Shown one piece after another: positions 35,901 to 48,284 of a stretch of 64,000 bases of DNA; position 1 is the stretch's first letter; the number at the start of each line of letters is the position of its first letter. This DNA comes from Neopestalotiopsis rosae (lineage: Eukaryota; Ascomycota; Sordariomycetes; Amphisphaeriales; Sporocadaceae): the NCBI GenBank assembly GCA_023078685.1, contig JALGAS010000003.1:4030001-4094000 (forward strand), written 5' to 3'. Below the pieces are notes generated by a model, which worked only from the letters and a program-made list of their open reading frames with translations, made no database searches and was not told the origin of the DNA. The translations under genes were made by a program, and so were the position numbers.

Positions 35901-36157
35901 GCAGACAATATGCTGGGGAAAAAGACGCCAGCAGAAAGTTCTGTGACGAAGAGGTTTGTTCCTGTTTGGCTAACTGTTTGCTGGAAGCTGAAGGAAAATT
36001 TGCGGAATTCAGCGGAGGAACCGGGTTACCGAGAAAGGCCGCGCGCGCAGACGGAGAAAACACACGAAAGGATGCTTCTGACAAAACGCACGCAACGGAA
36101 TTCGAGCAGCGGACCGGCGGGAGAGGTGTTTTCGGAGGGGTGACGATTAGGGTTAGC

Positions 36158-36216
36158 AGGAGAGAGGAGAGAAAAAAAAGAAAGGGAAAAAAAAAAAGAG
36201 GAGAAAGAAGAGGGAG
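36158..36216. repeat. 59-base homopurine tract
   Basis: Only A and G occur over 59 bases; the minus strand is therefore a pure C/T tract. In fungi such tracts are common in promoters just before transcription starts, which would suit leftward transcription here. It may also form triplex DNA. Confidence 0.6.
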
Positions 36217-38661
36217 TGTGGTAGAAAGACGGCGAACGAAACAAAAGCAGAGGCAGACAACGATGGTGCCAGTTTGGTTTTGCGTGTGGTGTGGAAAAAA
36301 AGAGTGAGGAAACGGGGTCGGGAGTGGAGGAGACGAAGTCTTGACTTTTCCCTAGTCTGGTCCCGGTCGGTGCTTGGGGTGCTTTTTTGGCGCGAGTGAA
36401 TCTAAGTAGAGTTGTAGTTTTGTAGTGTAAGGCAGCAGGTAGCTGGTAGTTGGTAGGTAAGGTAAGGCCAGGTCAGGTAACTGCTGGTGCTGGCAGTCAG
36501 TTCCTTGGCTTGGGCAGGTTGCCGGTTGTGAGTTACATGTCAGCCTTCCTGTAGCCCGTACAGCTCAGAGGTCTTCTTGATTGGTATTGTTCTAACCTTT
36601 CTACATGGTGTCGTACACTTCCGGAGAGGCAAGGGTACCTACCGCACCCGGCTTACCTAGGTAGGCACTACGAGATGGGTATGTAGGTACTGGACAGACT
36701 GGGGTGATCCACTCAATATCCACTGATCGAAACTTTTTGATCCGAGGAAGAAAAAAAAATAAAAATGTCCTCACAACCATCGCTGTGGCCGCCGCGGCGC
36801 CGTGCCTCTGCAGGTAGGTAGCAAGGATGCTTCGTCGTAGGGTCCGCAAAAACTCTGACTTTTGCTAGGGTACCGCTAGCGATGGTAGTACATAGGTAGA
36901 CACACCAGACCTAGCTATGGGGGGCAGCGACTTTACTCCCACACTATGCTGCCAATGCAGTCTCCCTTGAATGAAGAAGTGAGGAGCAGTATCCACGTTC
37001 CATAGACACGAAACAGACGTGACAACAAGCACAGTTCACTCTGTCCTTGTCAGCTTTGAACATATAGACCAAGATGTTATATTCATTGTTGCTCTCTAAA
37101 TTTTGATAGAACGGACAAGTAGTGTTGGTGGGCAGGTTTTCAAAGATGATGCATGTACATTATGAGGTACGTAAGTAAGTACCTAGATACTAGCCAGCCA
37201 CCTGGGCACTATACCTCGCGCTAGGAGGGGTCCCCGGCCTGCAGCAACAACAGCATGTCATAGGGCTCCAATGGCCGAAAATAAGAAACATTTGGAAATC
37301 TATGCTTGATCTACTCAAATGGCCATCAATAACGTTTGTCAAATCCAGAACGAACTTGTCGCAACGTGAGAGCACAATTTTAGTTGATAGAGTGAAAATT
37401 GAATAAATGTATGTAGGTATTCACTGATTGAAACTCTAGCAATGAGGTAACAAATATGAGCAGGAAAACCGGCGGGCATAATGGATATGTATATTCGTGG
37501 GCCACGCATGAAGTATACTACGTACATATGCAAGCTTGGGCAGATAGGTATGTTTGAAGAGCTTCGCATCCAGCCAATCGTCTGAGCCGACCATGATCAC
37601 CACACTTTGATAGGCGCTCAAAGGCAATGCAGAATAAACTGACAGAAACGAAAAAGAGTTTGAGAACATTCATTCAAGCGGCTTGGGGAAACGTTGGGGG
37701 CAACCATATTTTAGGGTTGGTTCGTCGACCGGCCTTGCAAGCGGGACGGACTTCCAGAGTTCAATATTCCATGTCCTGTGTGCTCAGCGTAATATAATAA
37801 AGATATACTGAGTGGAGCTTGTAAGCAATTCAGAGAGGGAAGTCGACAACCTTCAGATCTGTCCTACATTATGTTCGAATCTGACTCGTGAAAATACTTG
37901 AAAATGCTCAATAGACGACTCGCTACCACGCAACCACATTCGCACACGAGTTGCCGTATAAAGCCTTTCCTTGCACTCGCCCCCTCGACGTCGAAGTAAC
38001 ACGGATTTACAAACCATCCAGAATGACAGCCTGAGAGCGTCATAATCATCCAAGCTGGAAACCGAAACGGGGATATGCCATCTATGGCCATCGACAACAG
38101 TGGTCACAGAAGAAGCATGCCCAGCCAAGAGAGGGATTGAGGTAAGCGAGACGGATAGCTGCACATGGACACGGACTGCTTGACTGAGTGGTGTGGCGAG
38201 CACTTGCCACGGCCGTTGACGATGGGGCCACCATCAAAGATATTAGCACAGTAGGTAGGCAAGCCCGAGAGGTAAGAGGGCACCCATGGATTTGGTCCGA
38301 GAGCAGAGCCACTTCAACTGAAAACCAAACAACCTATGGGTATTTTCAAACGAGCGGTTCGTTTGTCAACCGAGTCTTGTGCGTTGAAGGTGGGTTTGAG
38401 AGGTTGAAGCTTGCAGCTATCTGCATTAGACCGCATAGTGCAGGCGTTAATGGAGGACTGGCTGCAGGTGAACTTGCTATGTATTAGCTACCATTGCTCG
38501 CCAATGTAAACCTCAGCTCTGATTGCAAGTACATTGTTCATTGGTGTAACTTGCGGCATGCATGCTGGCAAAGGACTGCATCTATTTTGTATCACCAAAT
38601 GAGTACTGCCCAAGCTTGGTAGCCAAAGTAGCGTGCTTTGCTTGTTGCAAGTGCGTTGAGA

Positions 38662-39123
38662 GACATGCGGACAAGTGTCTTCAATTGCCAGCACAGCTTA
38701 CCTGAGCTGTTACTTGAAGCATCATATATACAAGCCGAAATGACTGTGCTCAGTACCCTTGAGGATGTAGTCGAGAAATATCAGACCTTGTACTCAGTAG
38801 ACTGCACAAAAAGGTGTGACAGATATAATTGCTGCAACGGATTCCCACTTGAGGCCAGGTTGAAGCACCCATGTTCGCCAGACGTCGAGTGTCCTCGAGT
38901 CATGTACGCACCTGGGACTGGCACTTGCTGCGCGAGTGGTGCAATGCCGTTACAGGACTGGAGGTTCCGAGGCGTCTCGCAGCTAGTCCCAAGTAAGTGT
39001 CAGTCAGCAAGGAAGCCAGCCATGATAGTTGCTGATCAAGGCGGAAGCGATGCGCGGAAGGCAAATGGATTGCTCAAGTACATCGCACTCCTCTCCCACA
39101 CTTTGCTTAGCCTACTCTTCTAG
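38662..39123 (+). CDS. Unrecognised Cys-rich frame, possibly not a real gene
   Basis: 153 codons from ATG 38662. The middle is cysteine-rich, with DCTKRC, NCC, HPC, VEC and TCC clusters. The C-terminus is hydrophobic (LLKYIALLSHTLLSLLF) like a GPI-attachment tail or membrane segment. There is no N-terminal signal peptide, no family match I can name, and no supporting neighbour, so it may be a chance frame or the 3' part of a spliced gene. It lies in the long gene-poor interval. Confidence 0.2.
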   Translation, partial: DMRTSVFNCQHSLPELLLEASYIQAEMTVLSTLEDVVEKYQTLYSVDCTKRCDRYNCCNGFPLEARLKHPCSPDVECPRVMYAPGTGTCCASGAMPLQDWRFRGVSQLVPSKCQSARKPAMIVADQGGSDARKANGLLKYIALLSHTLLSLLF

Positions 39124-42100
39124 CGGCCAAGCAAAGTAATGCAAAACCCGGATCAAGTAAGTACGAAGCAGAGACTGTAGTGTTTGCGTGTCTGATTGCA
39201 CGAGCGAACCGAGACTGGCCGAGGCGCCGGCTGTATCCATTGCTTGGTAGCAAAATCAAGGATCCATCCGAATTCGCTGTCGCGCAGTCGGCGCGTTGAG
39301 ACGCCGCGCTCAGCCCACGCCTGCGCCAGGCGTATCATACCTCAATGTAGGGCTGCCATACAAGTATTATCTCCAGTCACGACAGGCGATGCAAGGTAGG
39401 GCGGTGTCTGTGCTGGTCGGGTCAAGTCGCCTTGTCTTGTTCCGGGGACCTAGGGCTTTCGTCCTGGTCGAGCTGGTCTTGCTGAAATGAAGGTGGGGGA
39501 GGGGCAGGTCGCCCAACCCGATGGCGCAGCGCGTCATAGGTATGTAAATGTACGTGAGAGTTTGTTGTTCGTGCGCTTGCCCGTGTATTTCTTCACTGAG
39601 TTGAGGTGTGGGCTGGTTCATTTCGAGACTTCTGACATTCATAAATAACAATTTATCGCACGATTGAAAGATAGAGTACATCGATGGATCATTATGGTTG
39701 AAGATCGAGCAGCATTGGCGATGACGCATTGGCAAATTGTGTTGATAAAAGAGCTATATGCTTTATCGTAAAGAAGAGTATTCCGGCTAGCACTGCCGTT
39801 GCCCGACATGAGAAACTGCTGGCAAGCTGCCAACAAGTAAATACCCATTTGGGGTACTTACATAGTAGTGGTTGCGGAGGCAAACAGTCTGCCAAGGCGG
39901 CCTTGCAACGTAGCGATGAGGCTCAATTAATTTGCGAGGGCTTCCATCCATCGTATCTAATGTAAGGCACCGACATTCGCATTGCATGTCCGGCCCAGGC
40001 AGCAAGGTATGTATTCCGTCAGGTCGTGGTGATAGGTGGGGGAAGCGGGTACCACAAATGTGTTCGCAGCTGCTGATTCCTATTAGTTGGGTTGAATTCC
40101 ACCCGTGATCAATCATCTTCCCGCTCTCTTATTCAATATTGCGAAGACATATACAGAAATCTCAAGCATAGGTAGCGATCCATAAGCATTGACTTTTGTC
40201 CACGCGGGTGATCGGAGAAGTTCCGGCCATAGGTAAAAGGTTCTCCGTCTTTCAAATGCGACACCCGTGACATCAAGCTCATCCGCACACTAGTCGTTCT
40301 CTGGTATATGGACGGAGGGCATATCTTCTCTCTGTCGTTTACCAGCATAAGCCACGATTCAAGCCTTTCCACGTGTCAGTTATCCCAATAACGGTATTTG
40401 ATCGAACAATTTCAAGGCTACAGTACCTACCTGAGTATTGATTGTAACAGTATCTTGGGCAGACGACACAGGTTATGGTCGAGGCTCGATTCAAGTAGCC
40501 CAGCCCGCACAGGTAATGCCGGCCACAAATGCGACGATCTACATGGCCCCCTGTCGCGCTGCCCTGACAAGGGTTTTCAGCTTCGTGATTCACGCCAATA
40601 GGCGCGTTTCTATCACGAATCCAGAGTAAAAGTGTCACGGCACTGCACAATTTGACCCTCGCACGCCATGACCGCGCTCGGTGAGATGAAGAGCCAACGA
40701 TGAATAGCAGCAGCAGTCCATGTGACTTGTTTTGACAGACGTGAGATGCAATTCCAGGCCGGTCTTGTTTACCTTTTGTCTTCTCTTGAAACTTGAAACG
40801 AGGTGACCAGCATCTTGCTTTCAGCTCCCTCGCATGTTTGCACCTACCTAGTGGCCACTGGGCGGGCTGGGGTTCAGGTTTATACTGTTGTGATACCTTC
40901 GCAAAGTGCGTCGCAAAGTCTGTAAATGTAGGGAGGCTATAATGCGCCTCCGGGGACCTAGAATCAGCGCGTGAAAGTAGCACTTGAGGTGCTTCCCCCA
41001 CTACGCCTTCCACGACAAGACGAATGTGTTGTCAATAATACAGCTTACCCGGGACTAAATAAACAAGGTAGACGTATCGACTCGGCGCATTGTGCCCTGC
41101 ACGCTTACTTACATGATCTAAAAACCGGAGAATGTGTCAAATCAACGGCTCTGCACGGCAGGCGGCTCTAAACTGGCCATGCGGACAGTGACCCGTTGGG
41201 AAGTGTTGCAAGCGAACTGACCTGTGCACCTCGTCGGGTTGAAGAGTAAGTGCGTACAATGAAAGCACACATCTGAGCGAGATAGATAGGACCGTACGCA
41301 GAAGAATATTTGCAAGACGTTGCTGTTACTTTTCCCCTCAAGAACAAGTTGTAGACCAGATGTCCTTGAAAAGACAGCTATGCCGTCGGTCTAGGTCTCT
41401 CCTGCGAGTCTCCAGAAGCAATGTAGGGCGTCATTGCCGAACTGGCTTCATTACAAACGATGGGAAGTACCCACCATAAAACATGCATACACGATGCATT
41501 CTGTTTAGGTGCTGTGAACTATTTTTTCGCAAACCACTCACGATCTGGGTCAACAGACATTACTCGCGTGCATACATTTGAGGGGTAATCGACACGTTCT
41601 GGAATAGAGTTCGGTGATCGCACGATCGCTCAATGCAGACGACCAGCGCCGATATTTGGTTGGAGGTCTTCTGCATCACAGCACCTGTCCTGAATATTTG
41701 GCTTTCGGTAGCTACCCTAGCGAGATATACGATAGCTGCCCTTAAGTGCTGGTTGTTCATTGTACTGGTATAGTGCCGCAAGCTCCTCACGTAATCGGTA
41801 GTGGCTGATAGGCCTTCCCAGACGAAGTTCAAAACGAGTCTACTTGCATCAAAAGACACTGATGACTCCTTGCAAGTTAGTTACATTTCGCATAGGTCTG
41901 AAATTCATGATGGATGCCGTCCCTATACGTGAACTGTTAACCACTATGCAGGTGAAGAAGGTATACGAAGTAGGTGCTTGTCTACGTCAATCTTTGAAAA
42001 TCCCAGGCGTAAACAGCTTATATTAGGACGATCAAAAGTATCTTGTGTTGAGCACTGCGGGAGGTCCAATTAGCCAGGCTCATGGTCACGGTAATGTTTT

Positions 42101-42699
42101 TAGTCGGATCATCCGAATCAATGCGCCGAACGGACAAACTGCTCTCATTCTTAGGTGAGCTTTGGGTTCTCGTGGTTGTTCTTTCGTTTTCTTCTTTTTT
42201 CCTTTTCTTATAAATGCTGTCTTTCGTGTCGATTCTGGCAGACTTACGCATTCTGACAAAGCATCGAATGGGCAGCTTGACACAGGATGTTGGCATTGAA
42301 AGGGTAGCCCCACCGCTCCAGCCGCCACAGGTGGCGTCGTCAGTGGCCGTCAGGCAGTCAGGTGGTTGCGACGATGCCAACGTCGACGTCTGGTACCTGC
42401 TTGCTGGCCACAGGGCAGGTGGTACCTACAATCACTTTAGGTCAATAGTCGTCTCATCAATTCATCGTCCATAATAATTACAGCCAAACCTGCATTCAGT
42501 CCTGACCGCCACGGAAGAAACAGATTGAGTGGCATACATGTTCGAGTGATTTCCTTGTCGATCTGTTGTCATTGAGTCCATCAGCCCACGCTCATTCCCC
42601 CCCTCATCCGCCAAGAAGAAGCATGATAAATGGAATAAAGAGGCCCAAGCTAGACCTGCTGCATTTCCCATCACCGACGACTATTGCGTCTGCTTCGTA

Positions 42700-45600
42700 A
42701 TGGCGTCCTCCTCGACCGAAGCTGCAGGCCAGAAGGCTGTCTCCACGATTCGCTACAAAATTGCGACAGCATCGGCAGACGACGGCAAACTGAGCGAAGT
42801 GTTGCAGAATCAGCTTGTACCTCTGCTGGAGAAGGCTGCCAGTCCGCACAAGAGCGTGCGCGATGCAGTAAGGCCCCTCCTTTCATTACCGCGCATTCGC
42901 TCTCATGAAGCAAGCAGCTCACGTGAATATCTCCTCAGGCCTTCCAAGCGTACATCAGTGTCACCAAACTCATCCAGCCTCCGAGGTCAGTATCTCCACG
43001 TTGAGCCGCACCGCTCCTCTTCATTACATGCTCACGTCTTTTTTTTAGTGTGATTTTACCTGTCGCCGCGCTGTTGGAACAGTACAAGAGGACTGCTTCC
43101 CCTGTGGTCAAACAGCTTGATCTCGGCTTGGTGAAAAAGGGCCTCCTCCGGCTGGATCAGCAAAACCGCCGCGAGCTTCTCCCCATTGTAGCACGGGGCA
43201 TTTCCAAAGAAACAAATCGTGCAAGCGCTTCTGGCTTCTTTATCATACTGCTTAGACTCTTGCTAGAGATCAAGATACCACCCCGGGGGACTCAAGACGA
43301 TTCGTGCTTCCGCGATACCGTCGGTTTCTCGGACCCCTCCGACGCCAAATACATTGCAGACTGGCTGGGCAAATTTCTACTCCTGAGGCAGGATTTGGCT
43401 TTGGCCTCGGCCGCTGATGTAGAATCAACCATCGCTGCTTCTTCTCCCACCGGACTGAGCTTAGAGGAGATTGAGTTCCTGCGGAGTAGCGATCCGAAAA
43501 CCTGGAAACCAGGTGAACCTGGCAGTTTGGGATTGCCCGAGTGCAAACTCAAGGCCGTGAGCCTTCTGGCAAGCGGTGCCTTCACGGATGAGGAACGATT
43601 CCTACCCACCATTTTCGCCGCCGGTTCGGCAGACTCAAGAATCAATTCAATTGCAGACGACGTCCTGAAGCGATCTTCTGTCAGCCTAGAGGACCATGAC
43701 GTTGTCATGTCCTTGTTCCAGGCACACCGGCTTCTTCCGGCTGCTCACAGGATCCAGATCTTAAGAATTCTGTCCAAGTCGGTGACCGCCTCAAAGCTGC
43801 GCGCCAAAGTCGTTGAAGCAGTCCGCGCAGACTTTGCGCTGACTGCTGGCGAAGGCGCAGTCATCACAGGTCTGGAAGCATTAAGGCTACACAAGGCTTT
43901 GCTTACGTTCCTTGCATGGATCGCAAGGAACGCCTCAAATCATTCCACCAAGGATAGCGAGATGGGGCCAAGCCTTGTGCTACTCCTGAAAGATTACATA
44001 CTCAAGCAAGGCTGGCCAGCTCCAATGCCAGCCGCGAACCAGTCACAGTATCAAGATGAGCAGAGATTGCGGGCGAATGCCTATGAGACCATTGGCACTT
44101 TGGCCCGAGGCAGTCATTTCGAGCACAAATCCAAAGACTCGCTCTTGAAGTGGCTGTTTGACAGTTTGGTGTCCGATCCGAGTGCAGACATCGTGGTCTA
44201 CATTGAAAGTGCTCTATCAAGTATGATGAGCCTCTTTGATTCCACAGATGGTGTCGAGTATCGTGATTTGGAGATTCTGCTGCTAGAATATATGACTTAT
44301 CCAGACGGCCAAGGGCTTCGAACTGCCAAACATGTCGCTGCAAGATTTGCCAATAACTGCCTGCCGTACAGCAACATCAAGGCGCGTTGGATCGATATTC
44401 TTGCCCTTGGAGGCAGCGGTCCCGAACGGCGCGATGTATCTGAAGAGGGCCAGAAAGGCCTGGACCCTTGGTGGGCTACGAAACTTCATCCAGACAAAGA
44501 TTTGGTGCTACCAGATTGGATGGAGTTGGCGGACATGTTCTTCGACACCGCTCGGAACCAGATGCCTGACGAGATGGATGTAGATCAAACATCGTCATAT
44601 ACTCTGTTCACCAACGAGCGGCTGAAGGCTTTCCCCATAGCCATCAAATACATTACACAAATGATTCGCCTGGCTGCTTTGAATGAGTCAACGGTTGAGA
44701 TCGATTGGGAGAGCCAGCTGGAGACGCGCTTGCTTAATGAGCTCTCGACTCGTGCGCTCATGAGACAGTACATGTCTAGCGTTGACCAGAGCCATCTGCT
44801 CAAGGTCATCAATGCGGCTCTCGATGGCCTGCGAGACCATCCCGATGTCGGCGCCGAGGTTTGCATGCAATCGGTGACAGATTTATTGTCATTTGCGCCA
44901 TCCGAAACGGTTATTGCCAAACTTTCGAGCAGGGCGCCCGAATTGCTTACATGGGCTCAATCTCACAATCAAAAGATACGACGTCTTGCCTCCGGAGTAT
45001 TCGGTACACTTGCACCATGGAGTAGCCAAGCACCGAACCTAATCTCCAAACTACGGGGCTTCCTAGAATCTTGTCCGAAACCATCCGCCACACAGGCTGC
45101 TGAATATCAAGGCTCTGTAGCTTTCCTCTGCAGCTATTTCTCTCGAGCGGCACTATACGGAAAGATTGGACCCTCCGATTATTCTGAACCCATAGAGTAC
45201 TTGCTAAGCATATTCTTGTCCATACTTAAGGACTCAGATCAAACAGCCAAGGACAATGCTCTCCCCGCATTCTCTCAACTTTGGACTACAAATCTGGGCA
45301 TGCCAAGCTCAGATGTGTTTGAGGAGTATGTTAGCACCATGCAGACACTCGCTAAGGCACACAATGAGAAGGCCATCTCTGCACTAGGTCGGCTAACTAT
45401 GCCCTCCACGACCACGGCTGAGACCATTGACAAGGTTCTTGATGTACTATTTGGCCTGTATGAGATAAAGAGGACAGAGGTCCACTTTGCCACGGGCGAA
45501 GCCATCGCATCAGTGGTCGCACGTTGGGATTCCGAATCTGTCCAATTAGGTCTTGACGTTGAGCCTGCTGGGTCAGGAGTTACAGAACTACAGAGGAATA

Positions 45601-48284
45601 TGGGAAGACGCACGGATCGCATCGTTTCAACCGTGGAGAAGCTGATCACTGATTGCAAGACTACCAAGCCTTCCTTGCTGAAAGCGAGCGGTATCTGGCT
45701 TTTTTGTCTCATTCAATACTGCTCGCACGTACCCGAAGTACAGAGCCGTCTTCGTGACTGCCAAGTCGCCTTCATGAGACTTCTGAGTGGGCGGGATGAG
45801 CTTGTACAGGAGACTGCATCTCGAGGTTTGTCACTGGTGTACGAGAAGGGTGATCCCTCGCTCAGGGGCGATCTGGTCAAGGATCTGATCGCGGCCTTCA
45901 CGGGTACCAAGACGCAGCTCAAAGTCGATGATGATACGGAGTTGTTTGACGCCGGTGCTTTGCCAACGGGCGACGGCAAGTCCGTCACATCTTACAAGGA
46001 CATCATCAGTCTCGCGAATGAGGTTGGAGACCAGAGCCTGATTTACAAGTTCATGGCACTAGCCACAAATGCTGCCACGTGGACGGCGCGCTCGGCGTTT
46101 GGTCGATTTGGATTAAGCAACATCCTGTCCGAGGCCGAACTTGACCCTAAAATCTATCCCAAGCTATATCGATACCGGTTCGACCCTAATTCGAATGTGC
46201 GGAGGTCAATGGACGACATTTGGAAAGCCGTAATCAAGGACCCAATTTCGACTATTGACGTATACTTTGATGCCATTATGACCGATCTGCTTAAAAGCAT
46301 CCTTGACGGGCGTGAGTGGCGTGTCAGGGAGGCAAGCTGCGCAGCTATTGCGGAGCTGATTTACGGGCAACCGTTTCCGAAATACGAGGCGTACTACACC
46401 GATATCTGGAAAATGGCCTTGAAAGTGCTTGACGACCAAAAGAGTACGGTTAGGGCTGCTGCTTTGAAACTATGCATGGGCTTGTCCAAAACGCTCGTCA
46501 CACAGCTGACAGAAAACAACTCGTCGGCTTCTGCCAAAGCAATGATAGCACAGGTCCTCCCCTTTCTACTTTCAGAAAAGGGCATCGAAAACTCAGTTCA
46601 GGAAGTCAAATACATGGCTATCACCACTGTTCTTGATGTGGTCAAGAATGGTGGCGACACTTTAAAGCCATTTATTCCCACAATCATCACGCACTGCCTC
46701 GGCCTTCTTGGTACGATTGAGCCCGAGGCAATCAACTACTACTACCAGCGTGTTGGAGAACAGGATCGGGAGGAGTTGGATAAAATGCGGAGCAATGCAG
46801 CAACTCGTTCGCCAATGTTTGAATGCATCAGTAATTGCTTGCGGTTTACTGACGAAGAGGTGATGAAGGAGCTTGCGCCACAGCTGTCCCAAGCAATCAA
46901 GTCCGCAATCGGCATGCAAACCAAAGTTGGATGCAGTGAAGTCATTGCTACTCTGGCATTACGGCACAGCATACTACTTCCACCATACAATGCAAATTTC
47001 CTCAAGATCATGGAGAGCCAGATCCTCGATCGGAACCACGAAGTTAGCAAAGCCTATGCACGAAGTGCAGCCTATTTGGTCCGAACAGCATCTGCAGCGA
47101 CCCGGGAGCGCTTCACCTTGAGGCTGACTGAACTATACTTTGCCGCAGAAGACGACACTAGACGGCAAAAGATTGCGGACAGCATTCTGGCTATTGCTAA
47201 GATATCGCCAGATGCCTTCACGGATTTGGAGTCTCGTCTGCTACCATTTGCCTACCTCGGCAAGCACGATACGGACGACTATGTGTCCGAGGAATTCGAG
47301 GCCGTCTGGAGTCAGCACGCAGGTAGTGACCACACGGTGAGACGTTTCATTGATGAGATTGTCGGTTTCGTGTCCACAGCGCTGGGCACTTCGAAATGGG
47401 CACTGCAACATGGCGGCGCTCTTACTATTGCCTCAATGATTGTTGCGCTCAGCCATGTGATTGGCAAGAATGGTCAGCTCGAAGGAGGAGTCTTGCGGAA
47501 GATATGGCCTGTGCTTGACAAAGCTTTGTCACTCAAGACATTCAAAGGCAAGGAGACGCTGGTTTCAGCCTATCCAGTTTTTGTCAGACACAGCAAGGCA
47601 CTCTGGGGTGACGATGCAGCACTGGCGTCACAGATGAAGAAGATCGCCCTTCGTGAGGCGAAACGCAATAACGAAGAATACCGACCACATGCATTTGAGG
47701 CCCTAGCAGAATTTGCTGCAGCACGGCAAGATCAAGATATGTATTCAGAGGCTGTTGCGGTGGTAGCTGAGTACTTGACGCCAGAGTCGGAAGCAGACCA
47801 CAGCCTAACGGAGCTCGAACGTAATACAACCGCGGCAGCACTCAAGGTCGTCATGTCGAGTTACAGCCCGTCAAAACTGCAGACGGACTCTAGAGCTGTT
47901 CTCGAAGAAGTCATCGTAGTGCTGGAGGGCGCAAAGAAGGCGACCAGGATTGCGAGAGACACTTTCTTCACCTGCTCGGCAGAGCTGTTCGAGAGCGCTT
48001 CGCCGTCCGGTAGTGCTACTTCAACGAACGCTATTCAGGTTGGACATAGGTGGTTAGAGATGCTCATAGCAGAGAGCGACGTGGCCATGGTCGAAAGTCA
48101 GCGTGCAGGCCGGGCGAAAACGCTTATTTCGTTTGGAAATGCGCTCAAGAAGGGTGTCTTTGGGCAGCCCGGTGAGATCTTGACGGAGGAGGCAGGTCAG
48201 AGAATTACCGCTTTGATGGAAGCGGACAGGTCGTTGGATGTACAGAAGCTACTACTACAGGCTGCCGATACCATGAAAAGATGA
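42700..48284 (+). CDS. ECM29: ECM29-like proteasome adaptor/scaffold
   Basis: Very large HEAT-repeat protein that binds the 26S proteasome, tethering core and regulatory particles and acting in assembly quality control. Exons 42700-42867, 42939-42985 and 43049-48284 give 1,816 aa, close to the family's usual 1,800-1,900. Helical repeats run through the whole length, with a recognisable N-terminal part (KLIQPPSVILPVAALLEQYK across the splice, then LDLGLVKKGLLRL) and strongly conserved segments such as EEIEFLRSSDPKTWKP, YRYRFDPNSNVRRSMDDIWK and REASCAAIAELIYGQPF. The two short introns lie in the first 350 bases. The next gene downstream is another ubiquitin-pathway protein on the same strand. 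No break or missing repeat was noted. Confidence 0.94.

Larger units (their letters stand above)
32904..42699. other. 9.8 kb interval without recognised genes
   Basis: No family-bearing reading frame was found in this long stretch, in contrast to a gene about every 3 kb elsewhere. Splice donors on the minus strand at 33116 (GTAAGT) and 35656 (GTGAGC), and a 59-base pure purine run at 36158-36216 (CT-rich on the minus strand), suggest that the part up to about 36.3 kb is promoter and leader of the Csx1-like gene. The remaining 36.3-42.7 kb holds TACCTAC-type repeats, a Cys-rich frame at 38662 and a short minus-strand frame at 41560-41859, neither recognised. The last part is the promoter of ECM29. 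Confidence 0.45.

Noticed and set aside
36147..36156. TTAGGGTTAG, a telomere-like stretch
   Set aside because: Fewer than two units; expected by chance and no subtelomeric context.
40339..41013. 224-codon minus-strand frame
   Set aside because: Starts without ATG, contains stretches that read like intron sequence, and shows no domain.
41560..41859. 99-codon minus-strand frame beginning VSFDASRLVLNFVWEGL
   Set aside because: Starts with GTG, short, no family I can name; a fragment of a larger protein is possible but unsupported.
46662..47050. Long antisense frames within ECM29
   Set aside because: Shadows of a strongly coding plus-strand exon; no independent features.
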